Made by a program: the position numbers and the translations under genes
NCBI RefSeq assembly: GCF_009184425.1
Contig: NZ_WELG01000001.1
Location: 1,859,870-1,923,869 of the forward strand
Length of the DNA: 64,000 nt
Source: Flagellimonas olearia
Lineage (GTDB): Bacteria; Bacteroidota; Bacteroidia; Flavobacteriales; Flavobacteriaceae
Reading direction: 5' to 3'
Shown here: piece by piece, positions 34,538 through 42,558 of the stretch
Layout of the letters: the number at the start of each line of letters is the position of its first letter
Position numbering within the stretch: the stretch's first letter is position 1
Notes under the pieces: model-generated
Seen by the model: only the letters and a program-made list of their open reading frames with translations
Told to the model about the DNA's origin: nothing
The model's database searches: none

Positions 34538-35176
34538 ATGGATTTTAGAGCATTAGTAAAGGAATATGCCGAAGGCCCAATATCAAGACACCTGATTCTG
34601 GGGCTACTACATGAGTATCAAAGTCCGAACGACAAAATCAGTGAATTGATCAAAAACAAGGAACTTATTTCCATTAGAAGAGGTCTTTATGTCATAGGCC
34701 CCAAAATAGACCTGCCGTCACCCGAGCCTTTCTTGATAGCCAATCACCTAAGAGGGCCAAGTTATGTATCATTGGAATCCGCTTTGTCCTATTGGAACAT
34801 CATTCCGGAGCGCTCCTATGAAATAAGTTCCGTAACCCTAAAAACCTCCAAAACCTATAAAACCCCTGTTGGACGGTTCAGTTACCGACACTTAAAAACT
34901 CCTTATTATTCATATGGCCTAAAAAGTGTAGCTTACTCCAATAAACAAACTATCATTATTGCTTCTCCCGAGAAAGCCATATGCGACAAAATTGTCCTGA
35001 CCGCAGGTATCAATCTTAGAAGTATCAGTCAAACCAGAGCATTGTTATTGGAAGATTTCCGAATGGATATCGAAGTACTGCGTACATTGGATACGCAGGC
35101 CATTGAAGCATGGATAGAAAATGCACCAAAAAAAAATAGCTTAAAAACCCTCATCCAAACCCTAATTGCATTATGA
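34538..35176 (+). CDS. AbiEi-family type IV antitoxin/autoregulator
   Basis: 212 residues. N-terminal winged-HTH (about 1-50: ISRHLILGLLHEYQSPNDKISELIKNKELISIRRGLYVIGP) and C-terminal domain with the ANHLRGPSYVSLESALSYWNIIPE and IASPEKAICDKI blocks diagnostic of AbiEi. It binds the operators upstream and counteracts the toxin without direct complex formation in characterised systems. Stop overlaps the toxin start by four bases (ATGA). Confidence 0.9.
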   Translation: MDFRALVKEYAEGPISRHLILGLLHEYQSPNDKISELIKNKELISIRRGLYVIGPKIDLPSPEPFLIANHLRGPSYVSLESALSYWNIIPERSYEISSVTLKTSKTYKTPVGRFSYRHLKTPYYSYGLKSVAYSNKQTIIIASPEKAICDKIVLTAGINLRSISQTRALLLEDFRMDIEVLRTLDTQAIEAWIENAPKKNSLKTLIQTLIAL

Positions 35177-35919
35177 TCAAAGAATGGATTGCTGAATATG
35201 GCCCAAAAAATGAAGAGGAGATACTGTCCGCATTGCGTGAAATCATGCAGGAAATTACCCTGGCAGGTCTATCAAGGACCGATTTTTACGAAAAGGCTGC
35301 TTTTTATGGGGGAACCGCACTGCGAATCTTTTATGGCCTTGATCGATTTTCAGAGGATTTGGATTTCTCCCTACTACGACCTGATCCCAATTTTTCCATT
35401 GAGCCCTATTTCAAAGCCATTGTGGATGAATTCAAATCATTGGGGCTCAATGTCAGCATAAGGGAAAAACAAAAAGCTGAAAAGTCCTCGATAGACTCCG
35501 CTTTCTTGAAAGCTGAAACCATATGGCAAGAAATTGTGTTGGAGGACATTATCAAGGAAACCGGGGTCCGTTCCAACAAGACCTTAAAAATAAAAATAAA
35601 AGTGGACCGAATGCCCCCTTTAAATTTCAGCACCGAAGAAAAGCTGCTACTTCGTCCATTTTCCTTTTATGTGAAATGTTACACTAAACCCAGTCTATTT
35701 GCAGGGAAAGTCCATGCCCTACTTTTCAGAAAGTGGAAAGATAGGGTAAAGGGAAGAGACTGGTATGATCTGGAATGGTACATTAAAAAGGGTATTGATC
35801 TGGATATCGATCACTTTTTGGCTAGAGCCAAAGATACGGGTGACTGGAAAGAAGACAGCATTTCACCTGAAGATATCATGGAATTGCTCCATAAAAAAAA
35901 TCGAATCCGTTTCTTTTAA
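35173..35919 (+). CDS. AbiEii-family nucleotidyltransferase toxin, C-terminus displaced by an A8 frameshift
   Basis: 248 residues as read. Nucleotidyltransferase core: GG-TAL (46-50) R51, and S60-E-D-L-D-F-S with D62/D64 as metal-binding aspartates. Further family blocks: KLLLRPFSFYVKCYTKPSLFAGKVHALLFRKWKDRVKGRDWYDLEWYI. The frame ends early as KKNRIRFF after an eight-A run at 35893-35900. With one A less the reading continues HKKIESVSFKSIKEDVVRFI, then NDVVLSIWSPEYFKDLIEKM to a stop at 36029-36031, which matches the usual AbiEii ending. Either decay, or length control by slippage. Confidence 0.85.
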   Translation: MIKEWIAEYGPKNEEEILSALREIMQEITLAGLSRTDFYEKAAFYGGTALRIFYGLDRFSEDLDFSLLRPDPNFSIEPYFKAIVDEFKSLGLNVSIREKQKAEKSSIDSAFLKAETIWQEIVLEDIIKETGVRSNKTLKIKIKVDRMPPLNFSTEEKLLLRPFSFYVKCYTKPSLFAGKVHALLFRKWKDRVKGRDWYDLEWYIKKGIDLDIDHFLARAKDTGDWKEDSISPEDIMELLHKKNRIRFF

Positions 35920-36163
35920 AAGTATCAAAGAGGATGTCGTAAGGTTTATTAGAAATGATGTTGTTTTAAGTATTTGGAGCCCTGAATATTTCAAGGATCT
36001 AATAGAGAAAATGAAATTTGGGAATACCTGATAAATAAAATATTTGGAGGAATTATAAAATTAAAAGGGCACTTTTAAAGCTTGAAAAGAATCAAAAAAA
36101 GATTAGTTCCAAAAAAAGATTCCACATGTGCACATTTTCAATGAAAAACAGTTGATCCAATCC

Positions 36164-36228
36164 ACTCCACTAAAGCACATCCAAAACAAAACGTAAACCT
36201 TTAAATTATTGATTTACAGGTTTTTTTT
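36164..36228. repeat. degenerate third copy of the ssrA-end/terminator repeat
   Basis: CTCCACTAAA followed by a terminator with stem AAACCTTTAAAT / ATTTACAGGTTT (one mismatch) and eight T. The downstream TTTATTTTATTTGTTTCATTTGA also resembles the flank after the left copy (2555-2575). It marks the left side of the hipBST cassette and may be an old att site. Confidence 0.55.
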
Positions 36229-36264
36229 ATTTTATTTGTTTCATTTGACACATTTTTATTTTTA

Positions 36265-36359
36265 TACCCTTTAAGGTATAATCACTATAAAAAAAACATG
36301 TTTTATACCCTAAAAGGTATAATTTGAATTATTTTATCTATATTGTACCCGCTAAGGTA
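36265..36359. promoter_or_regulatory. three HipB operator-like dyads
   Basis: TACC-N6-GGTA at 36265-36278 (CTTTAA), 36306-36319 (CTAAAA) and 36346-36359 (CGCTAA), spaced 41 and 40 bp (about four helical turns), the last ending 5 bp before the hipB start. Regular phasing fits cooperative repression by HipB dimers. Confidence 0.75.
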
Positions 36360-36364
36360 TATCT

Positions 36365-36607
36365 ATGGAAGATTGGAATAGAAATAATCCCATAGCTCAA
36401 TTTATCAGGAAAAGACGTAAAGCACTTAACTTGACCCAAGTTGAACTTTCAGATACCACTGGAGTTGGGCTACGATTTGTCCGTGAATTGGAGCAAGGAA
36501 AACCCAACTTGATGACGGATAAGATCAATCAGGTACTTTTATTCTTTGGACATGAATTAACCCCTACACCCATAAGTGATGAGACAAGGAGAAATTTGGG
36601 TGGATAA
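36365..36607 (+). CDS. hipB: HipB-like XRE antitoxin
   Basis: 80 residues. HTH: FIRKRRKALNLTQVELSDTTGVGLRFVRELEQGKPNLMTDKINQVLLFFG. This is the DNA-binding member of a three-gene hip module: it overlaps the next gene (hipS-like) by 32 bp and is preceded by three regular TACC-N6-GGTA dyads. It is expected to repress the operon and to bind the HipA-like subunits. Confidence 0.88.
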   Translation: MEDWNRNNPIAQFIRKRRKALNLTQVELSDTTGVGLRFVRELEQGKPNLMTDKINQVLLFFGHELTPTPISDETRRNLGG

Positions 36608-36893
36608 TAATTTGGCAGGAATCCTGATGGAAGATGAGGAAGGGTATCACTTTACCTATTCCAATGAATATCTGAAATCAGAAAATCCCATTGCTGTATC
36701 CCTGACATTGCCCTTGCAAGAGAAACCATTTCATTCAGATTTTTTGTTTTCTTTTTTTGATGGATTGATACCCGAAGGCTGGCTATTGGAAATTGCACAA
36801 AAGAATTGGAAACTAAATCCACGGGACCGTATGGGGCTTTTATTGGCCACCTGTAAAGATTGTATCGGCAACATAAGTGTATTGGAAAAATGA
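36576..36893 (+). CDS. hipS: HipS-like protein (stand-alone HipA N-terminal subdomain)
   Basis: 105 residues corresponding to HipA N-terminal subdomain 1: GEIWVDNNLAGILMEDEEGYHFTYSNEYL ... VSLTLPLQEKPFHSDFLFSFFDGLIPEGWLLEIAQKNWKL. No kinase residues. In the E. coli HipBST system the equivalent small protein acts as antitoxin for HipT. Stop and hipT start overlap as ATGA. Confidence 0.85.
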   Translation: MMRQGEIWVDNNLAGILMEDEEGYHFTYSNEYLKSENPIAVSLTLPLQEKPFHSDFLFSFFDGLIPEGWLLEIAQKNWKLNPRDRMGLLLATCKDCIGNISVLEK

Positions 36894-37828
36894 GCAACTG
36901 TCTAGCCTGTCAAAAACAACTTTCCCCTGAAGAGGAACTATATCACCCAGATTGCCTAAAGTCCTTTTGGCAAGAAGACACGCCCGTACTTGCATTGGAT
37001 TATGAACTTTCACAAATTGAGGAACTGGCCAAAGAAAATGTGGCCCAACGCGTCATTGTAACCGGGGTTCAACCCAAGCTTTCGTTGGGCTTCACCCAAG
37101 AAAACAATTCCAGACTGACCATTGTCGGCGCTTTGAACGGAAGATACATTTTAAAACCACCCTTTTCCGAATATCCTCAAATGCCTGAGACGGAAGCATT
37201 ATCGATGTTGTTGGCACAGGCATGTGGCATTGATACGGTACCTTTTTTGTTGATTCCACTAAAAGATGGGTATTTGGCCTATCTGACCAGAAGAATAGAT
37301 CGGGATGCAAAGAGTAACAAATTTGCCATGGAAGACGCATGCCAGTTTACAGAACGCCTCACTGAACATAAATACAGAGGTTCTTACGAACAGATTGCCA
37401 AAGCCATAATGGCCTACTCACAAAACCCATTATTCGATGTAGTCCGATTTTATGAGCAAGTCATTGCATCATTCTTGATGGGAAATAATGATATGCATCT
37501 TAAAAACTTCTCTCTTATTGCAAAGAATGGAAAATCTTACTCCTTGGCTCCTGCCTATGATATGATTTCAGCCCAATTATTGATACCTGATGATCCTGAG
37601 GAGTTGGCCTTGACCTTGAACGGTAAAAAAAGAAAAATCTCAAAAGAAGATTTCGATATGGCAATGGCCAAAGCTCGCGTTCCTCAAAAGGCAATGGAAA
37701 ACCTTTGGAGCAGAATGGTAGCGGGAGCAAAAAAATGGCCCTCTTTAATTGATGAAAGCTTTTTAAAGGAAGAACAAAAAAAGAAATTCAATACTCTAAT
37801 TGAAGAAAGGGTAAATCGAATCAAATAG
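36890..37828 (+). CDS. hipT: HipT-like serine/threonine kinase toxin with zinc-finger-like N-terminus
   Basis: 312 residues from ATG 36890. N-terminal C4-x2-C7...H19-x2-C22 looks like a small zinc-binding motif, common in Bacteroidota HipA proteins. Kinase features: G59-VQPKLS65 (Gly-rich loop with the autophosphorylatable Ser region), K89 (ILKP), catalytic D201-M-H-L-K-N206 and metal-binding D224 (AYDMIS). All are intact, so kinase activity is likely. HipA/HipT phosphorylate an aminoacyl-tRNA synthetase (GltX or TrpS) in characterised systems; the target here is unknown. Confidence 0.9.
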   Translation: MSNCLACQKQLSPEEELYHPDCLKSFWQEDTPVLALDYELSQIEELAKENVAQRVIVTGVQPKLSLGFTQENNSRLTIVGALNGRYILKPPFSEYPQMPETEALSMLLAQACGIDTVPFLLIPLKDGYLAYLTRRIDRDAKSNKFAMEDACQFTERLTEHKYRGSYEQIAKAIMAYSQNPLFDVVRFYEQVIASFLMGNNDMHLKNFSLIAKNGKSYSLAPAYDMISAQLLIPDDPEELALTLNGKKRKISKEDFDMAMAKARVPQKAMENLWSRMVAGAKKWPSLIDESFLKEEQKKKFNTLIEERVNRIK

Positions 37829-37875
37829 GTTTAGAATTAAGTACAGTTCTAAGTAAACAGTCCCTTCATTTATGT

Positions 37876-37898
37876 AAAGTCACCTATTCGGTGAGCAT
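37876..37898. repeat. island-end repeat, right copy
   Basis: Contains ACCTATTCGGTGAGCAT, matching 2596-2618 with one mismatch, direct orientation, about 60 bp inside the right att-like repeat. Confidence 0.6.
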
Positions 37899-37958
37899 AA
37901 AATTTTGAAAGGCCGAAAATCCCTTATTTATTAGGGTTTTGAGCTATAGGTTCTGGAG

Positions 37959-37972
37959 CCTCCGGCTCCACT
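37959..37972. repeat. attR-like repeat (displaced ssrA end)
   Basis: CCTCCGGCTCCACT, identical to the ssrA 3' end at 2483-2496. Upstream sequence differs from ssrA, so only the very end of the gene is duplicated. Confidence 0.72.
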
Positions 37973-37997
37973 GAAACACCATCAAAAAAAAAACATT

Positions 37998-38030
37998 AAA
38001 CCTGTAAATTACTGATTTACAGGTTTTTTT
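37998..38030 (+). terminator. duplicated ssrA terminator
   Basis: Same 12-bp stem and loop as 2521-2554, followed by a T run; identical in the stem. Probably the original ssrA terminator before island insertion. Confidence 0.8.
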
Positions 38031-38185
38031 ATTTTATTTGATTCGGAATCTCCTGAAAAAGAACGACCACAAGTTTCCGTTTACAAAAAAGTTTAAGGAG
38101 AGGATTGTATTGGGCCTCCAACACATTGGCTTCCGGCCGTTATGTCGCCACTTTTAAATCGTGTTTGAAACTGCCCGCTTACGGA

Positions 38186-38833
38186 TTACATTTTTCCTAT
38201 ATAGCTTTTAAGCGAACTTATTGATCTTGCCATAAGCTTATAGGTCCCTTTGATGCTCAAGGACATTACTTCAGAAATTTCACTATAACTTAAAAGGGCA
38301 TAGAATTTCAGATGAATGACCTCCCTTTGTCTATCCGTTAATTTTCCCATGGCCAATAAGACCTTTTGTCTTTGATCGTCAAAAATCTGTTTCTCTATTA
38401 GACTTCTTTCAAATGATGGAGTCACTTGATTCTTATAAACCTGTTTGGAACCAAAATCTGTACGCTGAATTCTTCTTTTTTTACATTCAAAAATCAATTT
38501 TCTTCTTATGGATTTAAATAAATAGGATTTTATGGAACGTACCTTCCCCAACCTATGCTTGGCATTGAACAATTCAACGAACAAGTCTTGCACACAGTCT
38601 TTGACCAATTCTTCATCCCGTATCAACTTCATTCCATAGTTATACATCATTCCCACATATTGCGTATAGATCATGGAATAGGCGACCTCGCTTCCGGATT
38701 GGAATTCTTCCCAAAGTCGTACTTCATCAATCTCTACGTTATTGGAGTCCTTACCGTTGAGTATGACGTCATCCTTTTTTTCAACAAATAAATTATGTAT
38801 CCCCAATTTCATATCAACATAATTATTTACCAA
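38186..38833 (-). CDS. ECF-type RNA polymerase sigma factor
   Basis: 215 residues (or 208 from MKLGIHNLF). Region 2: LWEEFQSGSEVAYSMIYTQYVGMMYNYGMKLIRDEELVKDCVQDLFVELF; region 4: ALGKLTDRQREVIHLKFYALLSYSEISEVMSLSIKGTYKLMARS-like HTH. It belongs to the Bacteroidota ECF group that acts with FecR anti-sigma proteins and SusC transducers. It is the last gene on the minus strand of the sugar-acid locus, about 13 kb from the only unpaired FecR (51653-52873), so it may be that protein's partner. Confidence 0.88.
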   Translation of the reverse strand: MVNNYVDMKLGIHNLFVEKKDDVILNGKDSNNVEIDEVRLWEEFQSGSEVAYSMIYTQYVGMMYNYGMKLIRDEELVKDCVQDLFVELFNAKHRLGKVRSIKSYLFKSIRRKLIFECKKRRIQRTDFGSKQVYKNQVTPSFERSLIEKQIFDDQRQKVLLAMGKLTDRQREVIHLKFYALLSYSEISEVMSLSIKGTYKLMARSISSLKSYIGKM

Positions 38834-39081
38834 CTGATTTGCATTGTCCTATCAATTATAAAATCATCCTTAACGCTGTATTGATCCAGAAAAACCAATC
38901 ATTCATATGTGAATGAAGTAAGTTATATGTAACCGCTTACCGCCATTTAAACCAGCTGAAAGCATAGAGGCAAACCTACTTTTGCATTTACTGACCTGGT
39001 TCAATAAATAGACCTTTTTTTCTTTACTTATCCCATAGAGTCAATCCTCTAAAAAACAATCACTAAATTGATTTTCAGAAT

Positions 39082-40254
39082 CTAAGACCTCTCCACAATC
39101 TGCATTAACGCCTTTATGTACCCAAATGCATACGCATGACTTTGGAGGCCACTTGCAGGATCTTCATGATGTGGCACATGATCGGGCATTACCATTTCGT
39201 TGTAACCAACATCCCTCAATGCCTTTATGATCTCAAAGAAGTCCATATCACCATTGTCCGGGTAAACCTCTTCAAAATCATTAAAGCCACCTTTTATGTT
39301 TCGAAGGTGTATATTGAAAATTTGGTTCCGCTCACCGACCCATTTAATAATGGGCAAGATTTCGGTCTTCGGGTCTTTTAAGCCTTCAGCTGTAGTGCCC
39401 AGACACAGGTTGAAACCATGGTTGGGACTGTCGTACAACTCGGCAAAACGTTGAATTCCCTTGAATACATCTGGGCTGTTCCATCTTGTTATGCCCCTAT
39501 AATTTACGGAAGTAGGTGGATCGGCAATATGGTTGGCAAGTTTTATCCCATATTCGTCCGCAACAGGCAAAACCCTATCCAGAAAATATGTGATGCGCTC
39601 GAACATCTCATCAACATCTACCCTTCCCGCGCTAGTGAGCCCCTCATTTTTTGCCATGGCCTGTTCATAGTTCCAACTTCTGTAATAACTGTTGCCCCGT
39701 GTTGCATCAAGTTGATCATGCGTTCTAAGTATTGGCAGTAAAATTGTATTGTACATCAGTATTCTAACCCCAGTTTTTGCAGCGACAGTTATCATTTGCT
39801 GAATCATCTCTATTTCCCTGTCCCTTTCTGGGTTTTTTCCCAACATTATATTTGGGGTCCTAACCCTATCAACCCCTGCTGATGAAAGGGGAAGGTGGTA
39901 GGCATCCAAGCTTATTCCATACTTTTCACAGGCTTCCCTTTTTGCCAAGCTATCATCTAGGTCCCATCCAACACCTTCAATAAATTTTGGTGAACCCCCA
40001 TCCATATTGAATACCCCGTACCTTGCCAAGAATTCCAAATTCTGCTTACCGGTACCTCCGTGTTGGCACCCCAATTTCATCAGAAACGGTTTTTTATCCA
40101 CCTCCTCGGCCTTTGCCATCTCATTTTGACTGTCGGAAGCATTCCCTGACCGCCCACAAGCCGAAGTGACAAATCCAACAGAGCTTAACCCTAATCCTCC
40201 CTTAACCATGGTTGCGAGAGCATTTCTTCGATCTAAATTTTGGAAATCTTTCAT
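39082..40254 (-). CDS. Tat-exported mannonate-dehydratase-like TIM-barrel protein
   Basis: 390 residues. N-terminal LDRRNALATMVKGGLGLSSVGFVTSACG combines a twin-Arg motif with a hydrophobic stretch and a Cys (lipobox-like TSAC), so export and possibly lipidation. The body is a xylose-isomerase-like barrel with UxuA-type blocks: NHIADPPTSVNYRGITRWNSPDVFKGIQRF, FNLCLGTTAEGL, FNIHLRNIKGGFNDFEEVYPDNGDMDFFEIIKALRDVGYNEMVMPDHVPH. The metal ligands (Cys, His, Asp, His) are visible. Cytoplasmic UxuA converts D-mannonate to 2-keto-3-deoxygluconate; a periplasmic relative beside glucarate genes may act on another sugar acid. Confidence 0.75.
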   Translation of the reverse strand: MKDFQNLDRRNALATMVKGGLGLSSVGFVTSACGRSGNASDSQNEMAKAEEVDKKPFLMKLGCQHGGTGKQNLEFLARYGVFNMDGGSPKFIEGVGWDLDDSLAKREACEKYGISLDAYHLPLSSAGVDRVRTPNIMLGKNPERDREIEMIQQMITVAAKTGVRILMYNTILLPILRTHDQLDATRGNSYYRSWNYEQAMAKNEGLTSAGRVDVDEMFERITYFLDRVLPVADEYGIKLANHIADPPTSVNYRGITRWNSPDVFKGIQRFAELYDSPNHGFNLCLGTTAEGLKDPKTEILPIIKWVGERNQIFNIHLRNIKGGFNDFEEVYPDNGDMDFFEIIKALRDVGYNEMVMPDHVPHHEDPASGLQSHAYAFGYIKALMQIVERS

Positions 40255-40319
40255 TTGTTCTAATTTTAATTTGAATAGTTTTATTATCTAAATTTTGCCT
40301 ATTTATCGGGTGCACCAGC

Positions 40320-41603
40320 CTACCATCTTTGAAGTTTAAACTCCCATTGGGGATCAACCTTTTTCATTTCAATTTCATCATTCCGCTCTTTTAGACCGCT
40401 GTTCAAGAATTGTTGATGCAATCTCTGTAATTGGTCCCTATCCAACTCTACTCCAAGTCCCGGTCCTTCCAGTACATCCACAAATCCATTTTCAATTTTT
40501 ATCTTACCCCCTTTTATTACTTCATCAACTTGCCATGGATAGTGGGTATCCAAAGCATAATCAAGGTGTGGCACGGCAGCACCCAAATGCACCATGGCCG
40601 CCATGGAAATACCTACGTGACTATTGGAGTGCATGGAAAATCCTCTTCCAAGGGTATGGCAGATTCTGTTCAGTTCGATGCATGCCCTTAATCCTCCCCA
40701 AAAATGGTGGTCTGACAAAATAATCCGCTCCGATTCCAGGGCTATACTTTGGGGAATGTCCTCAAATGACGTGGTGCACATATTGGTTGCCAGAGGAATA
40801 TTGATTCTCTTCGCCAACTGCCCCATTTCTTCCTGTCCCCTTACCGGGTCTTCAAAGTATTCCAGTAAACCCTCCAGTTTTTTGCCATATTTTGTGGCCG
40901 TTTTCAAGGACCATAGGGCATTGGGATCCAACCGCAAAGGAACATTTGGTCCAAACTCTTCCCGGAGAGCCAAGATGCATTCATATTCCTCTTCCGGGGG
41001 CTTTACCCCTCCCTTCAATTTTATGGACTGAAAACCAAATTCTTCACACATTGCCCTTGCTTGGGACACGATCTGTTTTGGGGACAATGCCTCCTCTTGC
41101 CGAGCCTTCAACCATCCGGACTGATCATGATCCACCTCAAATCCCAAATCTCCACCTGCACCTTCATATTTGTAGAACAAGTAGGCCGAAAACGGAACTT
41201 TTTCCCTTGACCTACCTCCTAAAAGATCAACAACCGGTTTGTTCAGTTTTTTTCCAATACAATCCAAGCAGGCCACCTCAATGGCGCTGAACAGATGTAC
41301 CAACAACCGCTGGTCCCAAGGTGTTTCACCCCTTGAATCCTCAACGCCACCCAGCTTTTCCCGAATCAAGTTCTTAATGGCGTTGAATTGAAATACATCC
41401 ATACCGATAAGATGGGGTTTCAATTCTTCCATGGCTTTATAGGTCCTATCGCTACCCGGAATCTCACTCAACCCAACAAATCCCTGATCCGTGACTACTT
41501 CAACAATGATTCTCAATGCATAAGGTGCATGTAACCCCGCCGCATTGAGAAGCGGTGGGTCACCTATGGCAATTTGCGTGGAAATCAGGTCGGTTATTCT
41601 CAT
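40320..41603 (-). CDS. glucarate/sugar-acid dehydratase, enolase superfamily
   Basis: 427 residues. N-terminal capping domain starts NAAGLHAPYALRIIVEVVTDQGFVGLSE. Barrel residues: K195-L-K197 (KxK acid/base), D226 and N228 (RLDPNA), E251-D252, N274 (TNMCTTSF), H299-H300 (SDHHFWGG) and H325 (MHSNSHVGIS) matching the glucarate dehydratase pattern including the catalytic His-Asp dyad position; DYALDTHYPWQVDEVIKGGK is also typical. It dehydrates D-glucarate or a close relative to 5-keto-4-deoxyglucarate. Cytosolic. Next gene (30 bp) is the tartronate-semialdehyde reductase. Confidence 0.85.
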   Translation of the reverse strand: MRITDLISTQIAIGDPPLLNAAGLHAPYALRIIVEVVTDQGFVGLSEIPGSDRTYKAMEELKPHLIGMDVFQFNAIKNLIREKLGGVEDSRGETPWDQRLLVHLFSAIEVACLDCIGKKLNKPVVDLLGGRSREKVPFSAYLFYKYEGAGGDLGFEVDHDQSGWLKARQEEALSPKQIVSQARAMCEEFGFQSIKLKGGVKPPEEEYECILALREEFGPNVPLRLDPNALWSLKTATKYGKKLEGLLEYFEDPVRGQEEMGQLAKRINIPLATNMCTTSFEDIPQSIALESERIILSDHHFWGGLRACIELNRICHTLGRGFSMHSNSHVGISMAAMVHLGAAVPHLDYALDTHYPWQVDEVIKGGKIKIENGFVDVLEGPGLGVELDRDQLQRLHQQFLNSGLKERNDEIEMKKVDPQWEFKLQRW

Positions 41604-41633
41604 TTTTATTTTGACTCTTATCTAATGTGTGTT

Positions 41634-42506
41634 TTATAGACCTGACAAAGAGGCCAATAACAGGTATAGACTACTATGGTCCAGTTCCCCATTTCCTTGG
41701 GCTATGATAGCATCCATGTTTGCTGCCACCTGGGCACTCCCAAACAACGGAACGGAGAATTCCCTGCCTGTCTGTAAGGCAATATTCATATCCTTTCGAT
41801 GCAGTTTGATCTTAAAACCTGGTTTAAAATTGTTGTCTATGATTCGTTGGCCATGTAGATCAAGAATCCTGCTCTGCGCAAATCCCCCCAACAAGGCTTC
41901 CCTCATCTTAGCTAGGTCAACCCCTGCTTTGTTGGCCAGGGCAAAAGCCTCAGCCACTGCTTGAATGGTCATTCCCACAATGATCTGATTGCAAGCCTTT
42001 GTAGTTTGTCCTGCTCCAGCTCCACCAATCAAAACCGCACTTTTACCCATTACATTGAAAATGGGAAGAACTTCATTGAACGCATCTTCGTTTCCACCTA
42101 CCATAATGGAGATGGTCGCATTTTCAGCTCCCACTTGTCCTCCGGACACCGGGGCATCCAACGCCTGAACATTCTTATCTTGAAATGCTTGGTATATCTT
42201 CAATGCCGTTGCCGGGGCTATTGTGGACATATCTACGAAGATTGTCCCTGGTTTGACCCCTTCAATGATCCCGTCTTCCCCAAGAACCATCTTCTCCACT
42301 TCGGGCGAATCCGGCAACATGGTAATGATCACATCGCTGTCTTGGGCCAACGTACTGCATGATGTATAGGATTTCGCTCCAGCCTCCACCATTTCCTTGG
42401 CAGCCCCGCTTTTTTCCAATACTGAAACCGAATAGCCTGCTTTAATAAGGTTCAAGGCCATTGGTTTTCCCATGATTCCCAATCCAATAAATCCTATTTT
42501 TTTCAT
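41634..42506 (-). CDS. garR: 2-hydroxy-3-oxopropionate (tartronate semialdehyde) reductase
   Basis: 290 residues, beta-hydroxyacid dehydrogenase family. NAD(P) motif GFIGLGIMGKPMA (5-17); substrate motif DAPVSGGQVGA (117-127); catalytic K170 in GAGAGQTTKACNQIIVG; C-terminal KLHRKDMNIAL. Gene context (dehydratase, aldolase, glycerate kinase) points to tartronate semialdehyde to D-glycerate rather than 3-hydroxyisobutyrate. Confidence 0.92.
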   Translation of the reverse strand: MKKIGFIGLGIMGKPMALNLIKAGYSVSVLEKSGAAKEMVEAGAKSYTSCSTLAQDSDVIITMLPDSPEVEKMVLGEDGIIEGVKPGTIFVDMSTIAPATALKIYQAFQDKNVQALDAPVSGGQVGAENATISIMVGGNEDAFNEVLPIFNVMGKSAVLIGGAGAGQTTKACNQIIVGMTIQAVAEAFALANKAGVDLAKMREALLGGFAQSRILDLHGQRIIDNNFKPGFKIKLHRKDMNIALQTGREFSVPLFGSAQVAANMDAIIAQGNGELDHSSLYLLLASLSGL

Positions 42507-42558
42507 TTTATATTATCTTAAGTTAATATCACGTGTTCTTCTTTTATACAATATGGAG

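Larger units (their letters stand above)
2483..37972. mobile_element. genomic island integrated in the 3' end of ssrA
   Basis: Seen directly: a 14-bp ssrA-end repeat (CCTCCGGCTCCACT) at 2483-2496 and 37959-37972, each followed 25-30 bp later by the same 12-bp-stem terminator, and a tyrosine recombinase 240 bp inside the left end. Known: ssrA 3' ends are frequent targets of integrase-borne islands, which restore the gene by carrying its 3' end. Inferred: the 35.5 kb between the repeats is the island and the right copy is the displaced original end. No conjugation or phage structural genes were recognised inside, so it is either a decayed or a non-self-transmissible element. A third, degenerate copy at 36.2 kb indicates at least two accreted units. 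Confidence 0.75.
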
